DNA of 9,491 nt from an uncultured Bacilli bacterium (GTDB lineage Bacteria; Bacillota_I; Bacilli_A; RF39; UBA660), in assembly GCA_947628325.1 (NCBI GenBank), contig CANQZL010000047.1, forward strand, positions 1 to 9,491. The letters run 5' to 3'. Positions 1 through 7,800 of the stretch are shown in pieces (within the stretch, counting starts at the first letter, position 1; each line of letters begins with the position of its first letter). A program made the position numbers and the translations under genes. The notes under the pieces were generated by a model. That model had not been told where the DNA came from and ran no database searches. It was given only the letters and a program-made list of their open reading frames with translations.

Positions 1-18
1 GTAGATTTCTTATTAAAA

Positions 19-66
19 CTCCCCACTAGATTTTCTATAAAGGATTTTTTATCTCCCCACTAGATT
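19..66. repeat. 14-bp direct repeat, two exact copies 34 bp apart
   Basis: The plus-strand string CTCCCCACTAGATT occurs exactly at 19-32 and 53-66. On the minus strand it reads AATCTAGTGGGGAG. Positions 1-8 (GTAGATTT) resemble the ACTAGATT end and could be the edge of a third, diverged copy cut by the window. The G-run makes it stand out in an AT-rich background. Its function is unknown; it could be a regulator-binding repeat or part of a longer intergenic array. Confidence 0.75.
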
Positions 67-72
67 ATCTAG
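60..72. promoter_or_regulatory. 13-bp palindrome, operator-like
   Basis: CTAGATTATCTAG is a perfect inverted repeat with 6-bp arms and one central base. It overlaps the second copy of the 14-bp direct repeat. It sits a few bases downstream of the minus-strand TATAAT at 77-82, where a transcription start would fall if that -10 is used. This placement would suit an operator. A 13-bp AT-rich palindrome can also occur by chance, so the regulatory role is only an inference. Confidence 0.3.
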
Positions 73-76
73 AGCC

Positions 77-82
77 ATTATA
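77..82 (-). promoter_or_regulatory. Possible -10 element for a downstream minus-strand transcript
   Basis: The minus strand reads TATAAT here, a perfect -10 match. No convincing -35 lies 16-18 bp upstream: the corresponding hexamer near 100-105 reads ATTTAA. AT-rich DNA yields such hexamers often, so this is a weak candidate. If real, it would drive a gene lying beyond position 1, independent of the main operon. Confidence 0.2.
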
Positions 83-108
83 CCCATATCTAATTATTAT
101 TAAATTTT

Positions 109-897
109 TTATTGTCCTATCATATTCATAACAGCTATAAGTAGTAGAATCATAACACCAATTCCTGTTGTTACTAACATACTCATTGTTTTACTTTCCA
201 TTTTATCTAATCTTTCTTTATATCTTGTATCTCTAGCTTTTTGTTGCAAATTAGATATAGTTTTAGAGAATGTAATTAATTGTTCTTGTTTTCTTTCTTG
301 TCTACCTAAGCTTAAACGATATAATAAACGCATCATTCTCATTGAATCTCTTACTGGATACATTTGAGCAAATTCCATATATGGAGCTACTGTTGCATCA
401 CCGGCATTTATTTTATTTATCATATCTATTAATCCTGGTCTAAAAATTTCTGGTGCATCGGCAATTGACTTACCTAAAGCAACGGGAACTGTATAGTGTT
501 GAATTAATATTTCTAATCCCTTTAAATAATAAGGTAGCATTGAATCAATTTGTAATAAATGCTGTTTGTAAAAACTTTTTAAATTTAAATAATCTAATTT
601 AAACATACCATATCCAGCTACAACAGCAAGAACAACTTTAACAGCAGTTAAATTTGATATCATCATAAATATTAATAAGACTATTATTATTAAACCATTT
701 TTTATTCTTTTTTGATATAAAACATCAGAGTCTAAACCATCACCATATTTTGCTCTTACTAAGAAATCATAGTCATCTTCTTTTAATTTCATAAAGATAT
801 CTTGGTTGTCTTGAATAAATTTATTTGGTTTTATATATCCATTAACTGTTAAAACAATAAAAGATACTATACCAATAACAAGTATTTCAAAATACAT
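109..897 (-). CDS. tadC: TadC-type pilus assembly membrane protein (T2SSF/GspF-like)
   Basis: A 262-residue polytopic membrane protein, probably the second inner-membrane platform subunit of a Tad-type pilus machine, working with TadB and the ATPase. Hydrophobic segments lie near residues 3-19, 66-81, 83-99 and 239-258. Between them is a cytoplasmic helical domain (about 105-235) with an LPYYLKGLEIL-type helix near 121-131, followed by a charged amphipathic helix rich in Arg, Lys and Gln (195-235). This arrangement is typical of the T2SSF fold in TadC. The ATG lies 2 nt after the tadB stop. The region before it has only a G-rich stretch (GTGGGGG) rather than a good Shine-Dalgarno, so translational coupling to tadB is likely. 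It is the last gene of the visible operon. TadB and TadC are paralogues, and the C label rests mainly on gene order and small size. Confidence 0.78.
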   Translation of the reverse strand: MYFEILVIGIVSFIVLTVNGYIKPNKFIQDNQDIFMKLKEDDYDFLVRAKYGDGLDSDVLYQKRIKNGLIIIVLLIFMMISNLTAVKVVLAVVAGYGMFKLDYLNLKSFYKQHLLQIDSMLPYYLKGLEILIQHYTVPVALGKSIADAPEIFRPGLIDMINKINAGDATVAPYMEFAQMYPVRDSMRMMRLLYRLSLGRQERKQEQLITFSKTISNLQQKARDTRYKERLDKMESKTMSMLVTTGIGVMILLLIAVMNMIGQ

Positions 898-899
898 AT

Positions 900-1793
900 T
901 TATTCAACCCCCACATCTTCATTATAATATTTTTCTCCTGTTATAAGGAAATAACAATTTACAATAATAATAGCATGGAGAATAACTTTTACGTAAATTT
1001 TATCAAGCATTTCTAGATATTCGGTTCGACCAAATAGTAATTGCATAACTAATACAAGTAAGAATAAAGCCATACCAAATGTTAAGAATTTCTTATGGAA
1101 TGTTTGTCTATCCATTCTATCACGATATACACCTTCAACTAAGGCATCGATATCCATTGACATTAATTCTAAGGCTTCACCTGAATCTCTGGCACCTTCT
1201 TTAGTAATTTGTAAAAATAATTGATGCATGTTTTTTACCATATAGTATGGATAAGCAGCATTAAAGAATTCTATTGATTGATCTATAGTACCATTTTCAT
1301 AAGACATTTGTATCATACGTTTTACATCTCTTAGAACTGGATCTTGTAAAATCCCAGAATCACGAACACCTTCTAGAGCTTTTACAAAACTCTGAGTAGT
1401 TGTAAACTCCATGATAACGTTAGTTGTATATACTTGAACTTGTTCAAATAAGTATTCACTATAAAGTCTTTGAGTTCTTAGATAATTTAAATATGGGACA
1501 AAACATATTGCAATTACAACATAAATTATAGAAGTTGGAATACTATAAAAATATAAGAATGTTATACCAGCAGCTGCTCCACCCATAAGTAATACTTGTG
1601 TTGCATATTGCCTTGGGGTATATTCATATCCTAATTCTTTAGTTTTTTCTTTTACTTCACTATAACTATATGGAGCATATGTATTGTAGATGTTAGATAC
1701 TGTATCAGCGAAAAACTTATAAACATTATCTCCTGTATTGTATCTATAAGCAAATACAAATATTGCAATAATAATCCATACAACTAATTCCAT
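900..1793 (-). CDS. tadB: TadB-type pilus assembly membrane protein (T2SSF/GspF-like)
   Basis: A 297-residue membrane protein read as the TadB platform subunit. Predicted membrane segments are near residues 2-17, 65-82, 85-104, 236-254 and 268-285. The long soluble stretch between the third and fourth (about 105-235) has the two-helical-hairpin look of a T2SSF domain, including EFTTTQSFVKALE near 129-141 and a second amphipathic region (LFLQITKEGARDSGEALELM) near 192-211. In characterised Tad systems TadB and TadC form the inner-membrane base on which the hexameric ATPase acts. The gene starts 18 nt after the cpaF stop, with AGAAGG at 1801-1806 as ribosome binding site 7 nt from the ATG, which supports this start. 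It ends 2 nt before tadC. There is a Cys in the last membrane segment (C280) and another in the third (C97), and no signs of damage. Confidence 0.8.
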   Translation of the reverse strand: MELVVWIIIAIFVFAYRYNTGDNVYKFFADTVSNIYNTYAPYSYSEVKEKTKELGYEYTPRQYATQVLLMGGAAAGITFLYFYSIPTSIIYVVIAICFVPYLNYLRTQRLYSEYLFEQVQVYTTNVIMEFTTTQSFVKALEGVRDSGILQDPVLRDVKRMIQMSYENGTIDQSIEFFNAAYPYYMVKNMHQLFLQITKEGARDSGEALELMSMDIDALVEGVYRDRMDRQTFHKKFLTFGMALFLLVLVMQLLFGRTEYLEMLDKIYVKVILHAIIIVNCYFLITGEKYYNEDVGVE

Positions 1794-1811
1794 AAATTCA
1801 CCTTCTTATTA

Positions 1812-3494
1812 TTAAACTGCATTAGTTGTGGCAGTTTGTTGATTCTGTGTAGCAATAGGCTGACTTTGATTATTAACAGCTACTTGTGGAGCTGTAACTT
1901 GAGCTTGTATTGGTTGTTGAACAAATTGAGGATTAGCAACTGGTTGTTGCATTATTGGCTGTGGTGTAGTTACTACTTGAGGCTGAACAACAACTGGTTG
2001 TTTAACTACTTGTTGAGCTTGTGGCTGTGGCACTGGAGTTATTGGCTGGGCAACATTTGATACGGCCACTGGTTGTTGAGCAACATTTGATACAGCGATT
2101 GGCTGTTGAACACTAGTTGGCTGATTCTGTGGAGTAACCTGTTGATTAATTGGACTTTGTCCACTTTTTTGTTGTACTGTTGTAGCAGAGACATTATTAG
2201 TATTATTAGTTTGAGGCTGTGTCTGAGCTACAGTTTGTTTAGGTTGAGTAGTATTTTCAGGAGTTGTTACATTATTAGCAGGTGCTTGATTATTAGTTGA
2301 GGCATTTTGTTCATTATTACCTTCACTATTTAAAGCTGTCGCTAAGGCTTGTGAATTAGTCTCCTTATTAGCTAAATTATCTTCAGCACTATCTCTTAAA
2401 TTAGATAAGTCTTCTTTATAATCAGCATCACCTAAACCAAATATATCATCATTTTCAAAATAAACATTACCGATAGCTAAGTAATCTATTAATTTTTTTG
2501 TTGGATTATGTAATGTTACTTTACCATCCAAAGTTTTAGAATAAAGAAGATTTGATAATGGTCTATTTGTTTCATCATCTACATAAAATTCACATATCTC
2601 CATTATTTCACGTTGAAATCTATTTAAAGCTTTTGAATAATATCCTTTAACATATATACCTATTTGAACATATCTATGAATTGAAGACAAGTATTGTTCA
2701 ATATCTTGACTTCCTTCTAGTAAAGCGTACATACGCATTGGAATACTTGAGGCTTTATCGGCATGGATTGTTGAAATAATATGGTGCCCAGAAGAAATTG
2801 AGTTACGAACTGCCATAACGGCTTCTGCAGAACGAACTTCGGCAAGTAGTATCCATATAGGGTTCTGTCTCATGCAGGCTACTAAGGCTTCTGTATATGA
2901 GGCAATATTATTCGTTTTCATAGCCACGATATCACGATGAGGGAAAATTTTATCTAAGTGAAGTTCCAAAGTATCTTCAATAGAAATAATTTTTTCATCT
3001 TCTTTAGTATTACTAGCTAAGTATTTAACAAGTTCTGTTTTACCAGAACCAGTTTCTCCTGCAACCATTATATTGCAATGTCCCCAAACACATTTGATTA
3101 AAAAATCATGCATTTGATCAGTAATATATTGTTCATCAATTAACTTTTCTTTATTAAGACGAATCTTTGCAGGTGTTTTACGTATTAAGCACGCGATTCC
3201 ATTGGTCGCAATGGAATCGTGGACAAAATTCATACGTAGTTCAGCACTTTCAGAGTCTAGAAATGGATGAGCCATATTGAATGTTCTACCCATAACATTT
3301 GCACATTGGAAAGCTAATTTTTCCATAAATGGGTTGTTAATATCTGGTCTTTCAACTTGATATACCCCTTTAGATAAAGTTTTTAGCCATACTTGACCAC
3401 CATTACTATAAGAAATATCGGTAACATCATCATCTTCTAAAAACTCAGATAAGGGTCCAAAATCCATTTGTGAAAATACATTCTTGTCATCCAT
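1812..3494 (-). CDS. cpaF: CpaF/TadA-type pilus assembly ATPase with a long Q/P-rich C-terminal tail
   Basis: A secretion ATPase of the CpaF/VirB11 family that would power pilin assembly as a cytoplasmic hexamer. The N-terminal domain (1-110) opens with FGPLSEFLEDDDVTDI, like the start of the CpaF core, so the longer N-terminal extension of many CpaF proteins is absent. Walker A is GETGSGKT (146-153), the acidic Asp box is SIEDT (171-175), the Walker B region is ILLAEVR (215-221) and the His box is GHHIISTIHAD (236-246). Family proteins usually have Gly where A218 stands. The catalytic core ends near residue 350. From about 375 to 560 it is a low-complexity tail of Gln, Pro, Asn, Thr, Ala and Val, with a 10-residue tandem repeat at 465-484; it is presumably disordered. 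AAGAGGG at 3502-3508 sits 7 nt before the ATG. It lies 30 nt after cpaB and 18 nt before tadB, the expected Tad order. Confidence 0.88.
   Translation of the reverse strand: MDDKNVFSQMDFGPLSEFLEDDDVTDISYSNGGQVWLKTLSKGVYQVERPDINNPFMEKLAFQCANVMGRTFNMAHPFLDSESAELRMNFVHDSIATNGIACLIRKTPAKIRLNKEKLIDEQYITDQMHDFLIKCVWGHCNIMVAGETGSGKTELVKYLASNTKEDEKIISIEDTLELHLDKIFPHRDIVAMKTNNIASYTEALVACMRQNPIWILLAEVRSAEAVMAVRNSISSGHHIISTIHADKASSIPMRMYALLEGSQDIEQYLSSIHRYVQIGIYVKGYYSKALNRFQREIMEICEFYVDDETNRPLSNLLYSKTLDGKVTLHNPTKKLIDYLAIGNVYFENDDIFGLGDADYKEDLSNLRDSAEDNLANKETNSQALATALNSEGNNEQNASTNNQAPANNVTTPENTTQPKQTVAQTQPQTNNTNNVSATTVQQKSGQSPINQQVTPQNQPTSVQQPIAVSNVAQQPVAVSNVAQPITPVPQPQAQQVVKQPVVVQPQVVTTPQPIMQQPVANPQFVQQPIQAQVTAPQVAVNNQSQPIATQNQQTATTNAV
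2050..2109. repeat. 30-bp tandem repeat inside the cpaF tail
   Basis: Two adjacent 30-bp copies (2050-2079 and 2080-2109) match at 26 of 30 positions, both beginning GCAACATTTGATAC on the plus strand. They encode the two decapeptides PIAVSNVAQQ and PVAVSNVAQP (residues 465-484) of the ATPase tail. The mismatches lie mostly at silent or conservative positions, so this is a somewhat aged duplication. It shows that the tail has grown at least partly by slippage or unequal exchange. Confidence 0.85.
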
Positions 3495-3524
3495 AAAAAC
3501 ACCCTCTTTTTCTTTATTTTTTTA

Positions 3525-4322
3525 TTAACATACGGTTAAATCTTGACATTCATTTTGTAAAATATATGTTTGACTTATAATCATATCTTGTAATTCATCG
3601 TTTTTAAGCTCTGTTGCTGCAGCATTTGCAGAATAAGCTTCATTTCTTGGTACTGGATCTATTTCAATGCCTAATTTTTCTGCTTTACTTAGCAACAAGA
3701 ATAGGTTCTCTGGTACATCAAATAGTAAAAATGCTGGTTCTGTAGGATTATCTTTATCAGCAAAAACATTTTTACCATTAGCATCTTTGACAGCTAAAAC
3801 TTGAATTTCAGCAAGTAATCTACCAAATACTAATAATCCCTCTTCTGTATTTGTAGTCATATATAAATCAATATTATCTCCAGGGAATATTGAATTACCA
3901 TAACTTTTATCATAATTTATTTTTAAACTATATATAGTATTTCCATCTGGAATACTAGAGAATATAGAATCTGGCATATCTTCTTCGGCAATTAGATTGT
4001 CTGAAAAGAAGAAGCTATTTTGAGCTATTTTGCCATCATATGCTACTAATTTACCAACTATATTATTAGCTTGTGTTTCTAAATTTGTCATATTACTTAT
4101 CATATCTTTTGGTACTTTTGCGTATTGAATATATTGATCAGTAATTTTAGTACCTGCCAAAAGTGTTTGACTACAAATTGGTACTTCAGTAGGTTGAACA
4201 GATTGGTTAACACGCCAACTATATCCAAGGTATAAAACTACGAGGCCTACTAAAACACCCAAAATAGTTATTGTATTTTTATTACTTAAAAATTTCTTAA
4301 AAGGTACAAGAAAATTTCCCAT
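3525..4322 (-). CDS. cpaB: CpaB/RcpC-type Tad pilus assembly protein, SAF domain
   Basis: A 265-residue single-pass membrane protein with its body outside the cytoplasm. A short basic N-terminus is followed by a membrane helix at about residues 17-34. A SAF-like domain follows from about 46 to 110, with the hallmark phrase LLAGTKITDQYIQYAKVPKDM at 54-74. A second beta-rich portion (128-222) contains FPGDNIDLYM (146-155) and LAEIQVLAVKD (170-180), as in RcpC/CpaB. In diderm bacteria CpaB works with the secretin; here no secretin is present, so it may instead guide the pilus through the cell wall or couple it to the platform. Cysteines at 50, 259 and 265 lie outside the membrane, the last being the C-terminal residue. 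AAAGGAGG at 4329-4336, 6 nt before the ATG, fixes the start. It lies 17 nt after the upstream small gene and 30 nt before cpaF. Confidence 0.8.
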   Translation of the reverse strand: MGNFLVPFKKFLSNKNTITILGVLVGLVVLYLGYSWRVNQSVQPTEVPICSQTLLAGTKITDQYIQYAKVPKDMISNMTNLETQANNIVGKLVAYDGKIAQNSFFFSDNLIAEEDMPDSIFSSIPDGNTIYSLKINYDKSYGNSIFPGDNIDLYMTTNTEEGLLVFGRLLAEIQVLAVKDANGKNVFADKDNPTEPAFLLFDVPENLFLLLSKAEKLGIEIDPVPRNEAYSANAAATELKNDELQDMIISQTYILQNECQDLTVC

Positions 4323-4328
4323 TTTATT

Positions 4329-4336
4329 CCTCCTTT
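4329..4336 (-). promoter_or_regulatory. Strong ribosome binding site of cpaB
   Basis: The minus strand reads AAAGGAGG here, the best match to the anti-Shine-Dalgarno in the window, 6 nt from the ATG. It lies in the 17-nt gap after the upstream stop codon and settles the cpaB start. Confidence 0.8.
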
Positions 4337-4339
4337 TCT

Positions 4340-4849
4340 CTAATGTCCTGGATAGTAGTCACAGAATTCTCCGACTTCATTATCAATTGGACAAATATAT
4401 CCTACACAATCCGTAGGTTCGTATTCGTCAAATTCAACTATTAAATCAATTGAATTTACTACGTCTAAGCTTGTCATAGCACTTTGCTCAGGTGTTTCAA
4501 CATCTCTACCTATAATAAATCCAGCTGTTTTTGTTGACACTTTGACACTTACTTTAGGAGGAGATTCATATAAGTCATAAAAATCTATTTTATAACTGTC
4601 TGTTACAGAAACTGTTTCAGCAAATCTTCTGATAAAGTTTTCTACAAATACTTCCTTTATCATTCTTATTTGCCCTGTTTGCGAATAATATGCATAATCT
4701 ATTGCATCGTATATTGCACTATTTGCTACTTCTTTTAATTGATAATAATCTTCAGTATTTGATGTTGTGGCATCATTTGTTAGCATCATTACTGATGCTA
4801 TAAATATACCTAAGATTATAAACCAGTAGCCCCAATAAGACTCTTTCAT
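4340..4849 (-). CDS. Small single-pass membrane protein, TadE-like or pilin-like by position
   Basis: A 169-residue protein I do not recognise by sequence. It has a four-residue N-terminus, one hydrophobic helix at about 5-24, a probable helix continuing to about 55 (EDYYQLKEVANSAIYDAI region), then a mixed beta-rich domain (85-140). It ends in a tail with three cysteines (C148, C153, C163). An N-terminal membrane helix running into a long amphipathic helix and a small C-terminal domain is the general shape of pilins and TadE/TadF-type minor pilins, and the place just before cpaB fits. There is no clear class III prepilin cleavage motif (Gly followed by a Glu at +5), so processing by a prepilin peptidase is unproven. 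AAGGAG at 4859-4864, 9 nt before the ATG, supports the start. The upstream giant gene ends 16 nt before. Confidence is high that it is a gene, low on role. Confidence 0.85.
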   Translation of the reverse strand: MKESYWGYWFIILGIFIASVMMLTNDATTSNTEDYYQLKEVANSAIYDAIDYAYYSQTGQIRMIKEVFVENFIRRFAETVSVTDSYKIDFYDLYESPPKVSVKVSTKTAGFIIGRDVETPEQSAMTSLDVVNSIDLIVEFDEYEPTDCVGYICPIDNEVGEFCDYYPGH

Positions 4850-4865
4850 ATAATCTCACTCCTTC

Positions 4866-7800
4866 CTATTTAAATGCCAATCTGAAGAATTGTATTTCTT
4901 GTTCATATTTACTAGTTGCTGGATTATAAGTTTTTATTTCTTCTGAGTCTATATAATCAATCCAACGACAATTTCCAGTATTGCTTAAATTCAATAAGTC
5001 TTTATAAGTATTTAATTCATTTACCACGCAAACGTTATTATTATTAGTTAATTTACTTAAACCATTACTTATTGAATAATCATTCATAAATTCTTCTAAG
5101 AATACACTTCCATAATGTTTAAAATTAGATACATTATTAGTTATATAATCACTATTATATTCTCCACCTTCTTGCCACTGGCAACTATTTATATCTGAGC
5201 AATCACCTAAAGGTTGAATAGCATATCTTCCATAAACTTTTAATCTACTGAAATCAACACCATATCCGTATTGATCATTGTAATCTCTAATAGACGCAAG
5301 TGTTTGAGGACTTAATTGGAATGAGTACTCAGGAGTTTCTTCATAAACTTTTTCACCAACTGTTTCTATGGCTTCTAATGCCATGCTTCCTTTAGCAGTA
5401 TGGAATCTTGAACTTGATAAACGATAGACATCTGAATCACTCCAGTTGATTGATAATTCACGTCCACCTGTTTTACCTACAGCATTTAAATCATTTAATG
5501 ATACTGTTGAATTAGTAAATCCTAATGTACCATTTGAATTAACACCTATTTTGTCTTCATCACTCTGTTCATAATCTAATAAGTCATCGTGTGCTTCTAT
5601 GAATTCTTCTGGTGAAGGTACTCCTTCAATATCATAAGAAACTATTGGATCTCCACAGCATTTACAAACTGATTCAACAATTTCATAGAAACACGTTCGA
5701 TTGTTAGAAGAAATAAGAGATAGTGAACCAGCACCCATTAGTCTTCCCAGTCGTCCATCACCAAAAATACCTATTTTTCCAAATGTGTAAGTATATTGAT
5801 ACAGATTTCGAGGAGTTGTAATACTAATTGGGAACTCATTTATGCCATTTTTCTCGCCAACACGTGACCACAATGAAGGATCATCTGTACTGTAATCTGG
5901 ACCATTATCACGTTTTCTAGCATTTTCCCAAGCTTCCTCTAATGTTGTCCCATGTTCTTTTACGTCATTTACTCTGTTATACCAGTTTCCTTTATTTTTA
6001 TAGAAACTACTATTAGAAATAGATGACTTTATATAATGCGCTCGCAAATATTTATAAGTTTTATCAGAACATTTTCCACCAGACCAATATGGATCCATTT
6101 TACCACCTGTTGTGTATGTTTCGTACACACCTTCTTTAACGTACTCAGAACCCGTTGAAGTCCCTCCAGTATACTGCCCATCAACTGTACAATATAAAAT
6201 GCTTACTTCAGCTGTAGGAGCTTCTTCATCTGCTCCTACTAGACTACTAGGATCATGATAATTATAAAATCCATCTGGATTTCCCGATTGAGTCCACATA
6301 CCACTAGGGTTATAGTAATATGTATGTATCTTATTTCTTGAAAGTTTTACAGATTTATTTCCATTAATATCGGAACTAATCAAAGTATCTAGATCACTTG
6401 TAGTAATTTTATCAGGAACATACCAATCTAGAGCTGCATTAACTTCTTGATTAGTTGCTTTTGCATACGATTCAAAGCCAGCAAGTTGATAATATTTATC
6501 GTTTAATGCTGTAAATTCTTCTAAAACATTATCTTTTCCAAGGATAGTCATATATGGAGATTCATCATATGTATATGAAGCTTCTGGTTCAAATGCTGTA
6601 TCAATTCTAACATAACTTCGCATAATACCATCTAATTCTTTTGTAAGAATTGTATTATTCTTTTTATCTGTTCCATCATCTGATGAATTATATAATTGGA
6701 AATGTTGACAATCAAACATATTTTGTGAATATTTCTTAATTGCAGCTTTAGCTGAACTTATAGCACTTAAGTAGCCTTGCATTTTACCGATATCTGGAGT
6801 TAAATCTCCTGCTAAATCATTATACGCTTTTTCTCTACTTTCAAGATCGGCCTTTAAGCAATCCTCTCCAACTTCATTAACTTTATGATATCCACTTTTT
6901 ATATTTAATGTGCATGTCGAAGTAGCTGTGCCTCGTGGATATGAACGTGTCCCATGAGCATTCCATACCTCATATGATCCCGTTCCAGCTGCCGCATCTT
7001 CAAATTTATCGCTTACTGTCATTGTATAATAACCATATGTTGTTTTATCATATGTAGAACATGTATAATTACCTGTATGATATGTTTCTTTTTTCGGATT
7101 ACATCCTATTGTACCAGCTGTACAAGAATTACCAGCATCATCCTCATATACAGTACGTTCAGCTTCATCACTTTCAGCAGTACATACATCTACAGGATGG
7201 AAAATTAAATAACCATAAGAGTTTCCACCAGGATTAACATATTCCATTTGTTTACCATGAATAGCAGAATATATGTGAGATAATTCACTATAATTATTAT
7301 AAGCTTCTACCATATCTGCAGACGCTGATGATAAATCACTTATATAGTCATTATAATCTATATATGTAGTATAACAAGTACGTTGACCACCAATAAATAT
7401 TGGTGTTTTAATATTGAAATATGATCCTGCGGTTATAGCATTAGCACCAATAAAATTACCAAATCCATCAGCGGCAATAGTCCATTCTTCTGAACAACTA
7501 ATTCGACAATATTTATTGTTGTTTTGTTCATAATCAGCAACCATTAATGAATTGCCATTTCCGTCGGTAGTTTTTAACCCACCATCGGCAACATCTTTAG
7601 AAACTGTGTCTTCATTAACCTCTCTATTAACTACTACTACGCAAGTCCCTATTTGATTGCTATATTGACCATTTCCTAAATATTTTGCTCCTTCTTTTAT
7701 AGTATAGACTTCAGATGCTCCATTGTCGCATGTTCCATTTTCGACTTCTTCCGCTGTACAAGGCTCTTTTATTGTACAAGCATTTTGCATTGTTGAAACA

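Larger units (their letters stand above)
1..108. other. Non-coding region downstream of tadC with direct repeats and a palindrome
   Basis: No credible gene lies between the tadC stop and the window edge. On the minus strand only a 12-codon ATG-started frame is visible (roughly 50-88), too short to call. The stretch is AT-rich and has no GC-rich hairpin followed by a T-run, so I see no intrinsic terminator for the operon here. It holds two copies of a 14-bp repeat, a 13-bp palindrome and a minus-strand TATAAT, each listed separately. The operon may continue beyond the edge, or a new transcript may start here; the sequence does not decide. Confidence 0.6.

Noticed and set aside
1..66. CRISPR array suggested by the repeated 14-mer with a 20-bp spacer
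   Set aside because: Only two 14-bp copies, shorter than CRISPR repeats, with a possible third that is diverged and at a different spacing; no cas gene is present.
1..108. Rho-independent terminator after tadC
   Set aside because: No GC-rich stem with a trailing T-run on the minus strand; the only palindrome is short and AT-rich and is not followed by a T-tract.
1836..2300. Two plus-strand open frames (1836-2060 and 2106-2300) rich in Leu, Trp, Ser and Tyr
   Set aside because: They are antisense shadows of the low-complexity Gln/Pro-rich ATPase tail; their composition is what reversed CAA/CCA-type codons produce, and no ribosome binding site or family resemblance is seen.
109..4322. Competence (Com) pilus or type II secretion operon
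   Set aside because: Two separate T2SSF proteins after a CpaF-type ATPase, plus a SAF-domain CpaB, match Tad loci; Com and type II loci have a single GspF-type protein and a PilB/GspE-type ATPase and lack CpaB.
4866..4960. Sortase anchor at the C-terminus of the giant protein
   Set aside because: The last residues (EIQFFRLAFK) follow no LPXTG-like motif and no hydrophobic segment of membrane length.
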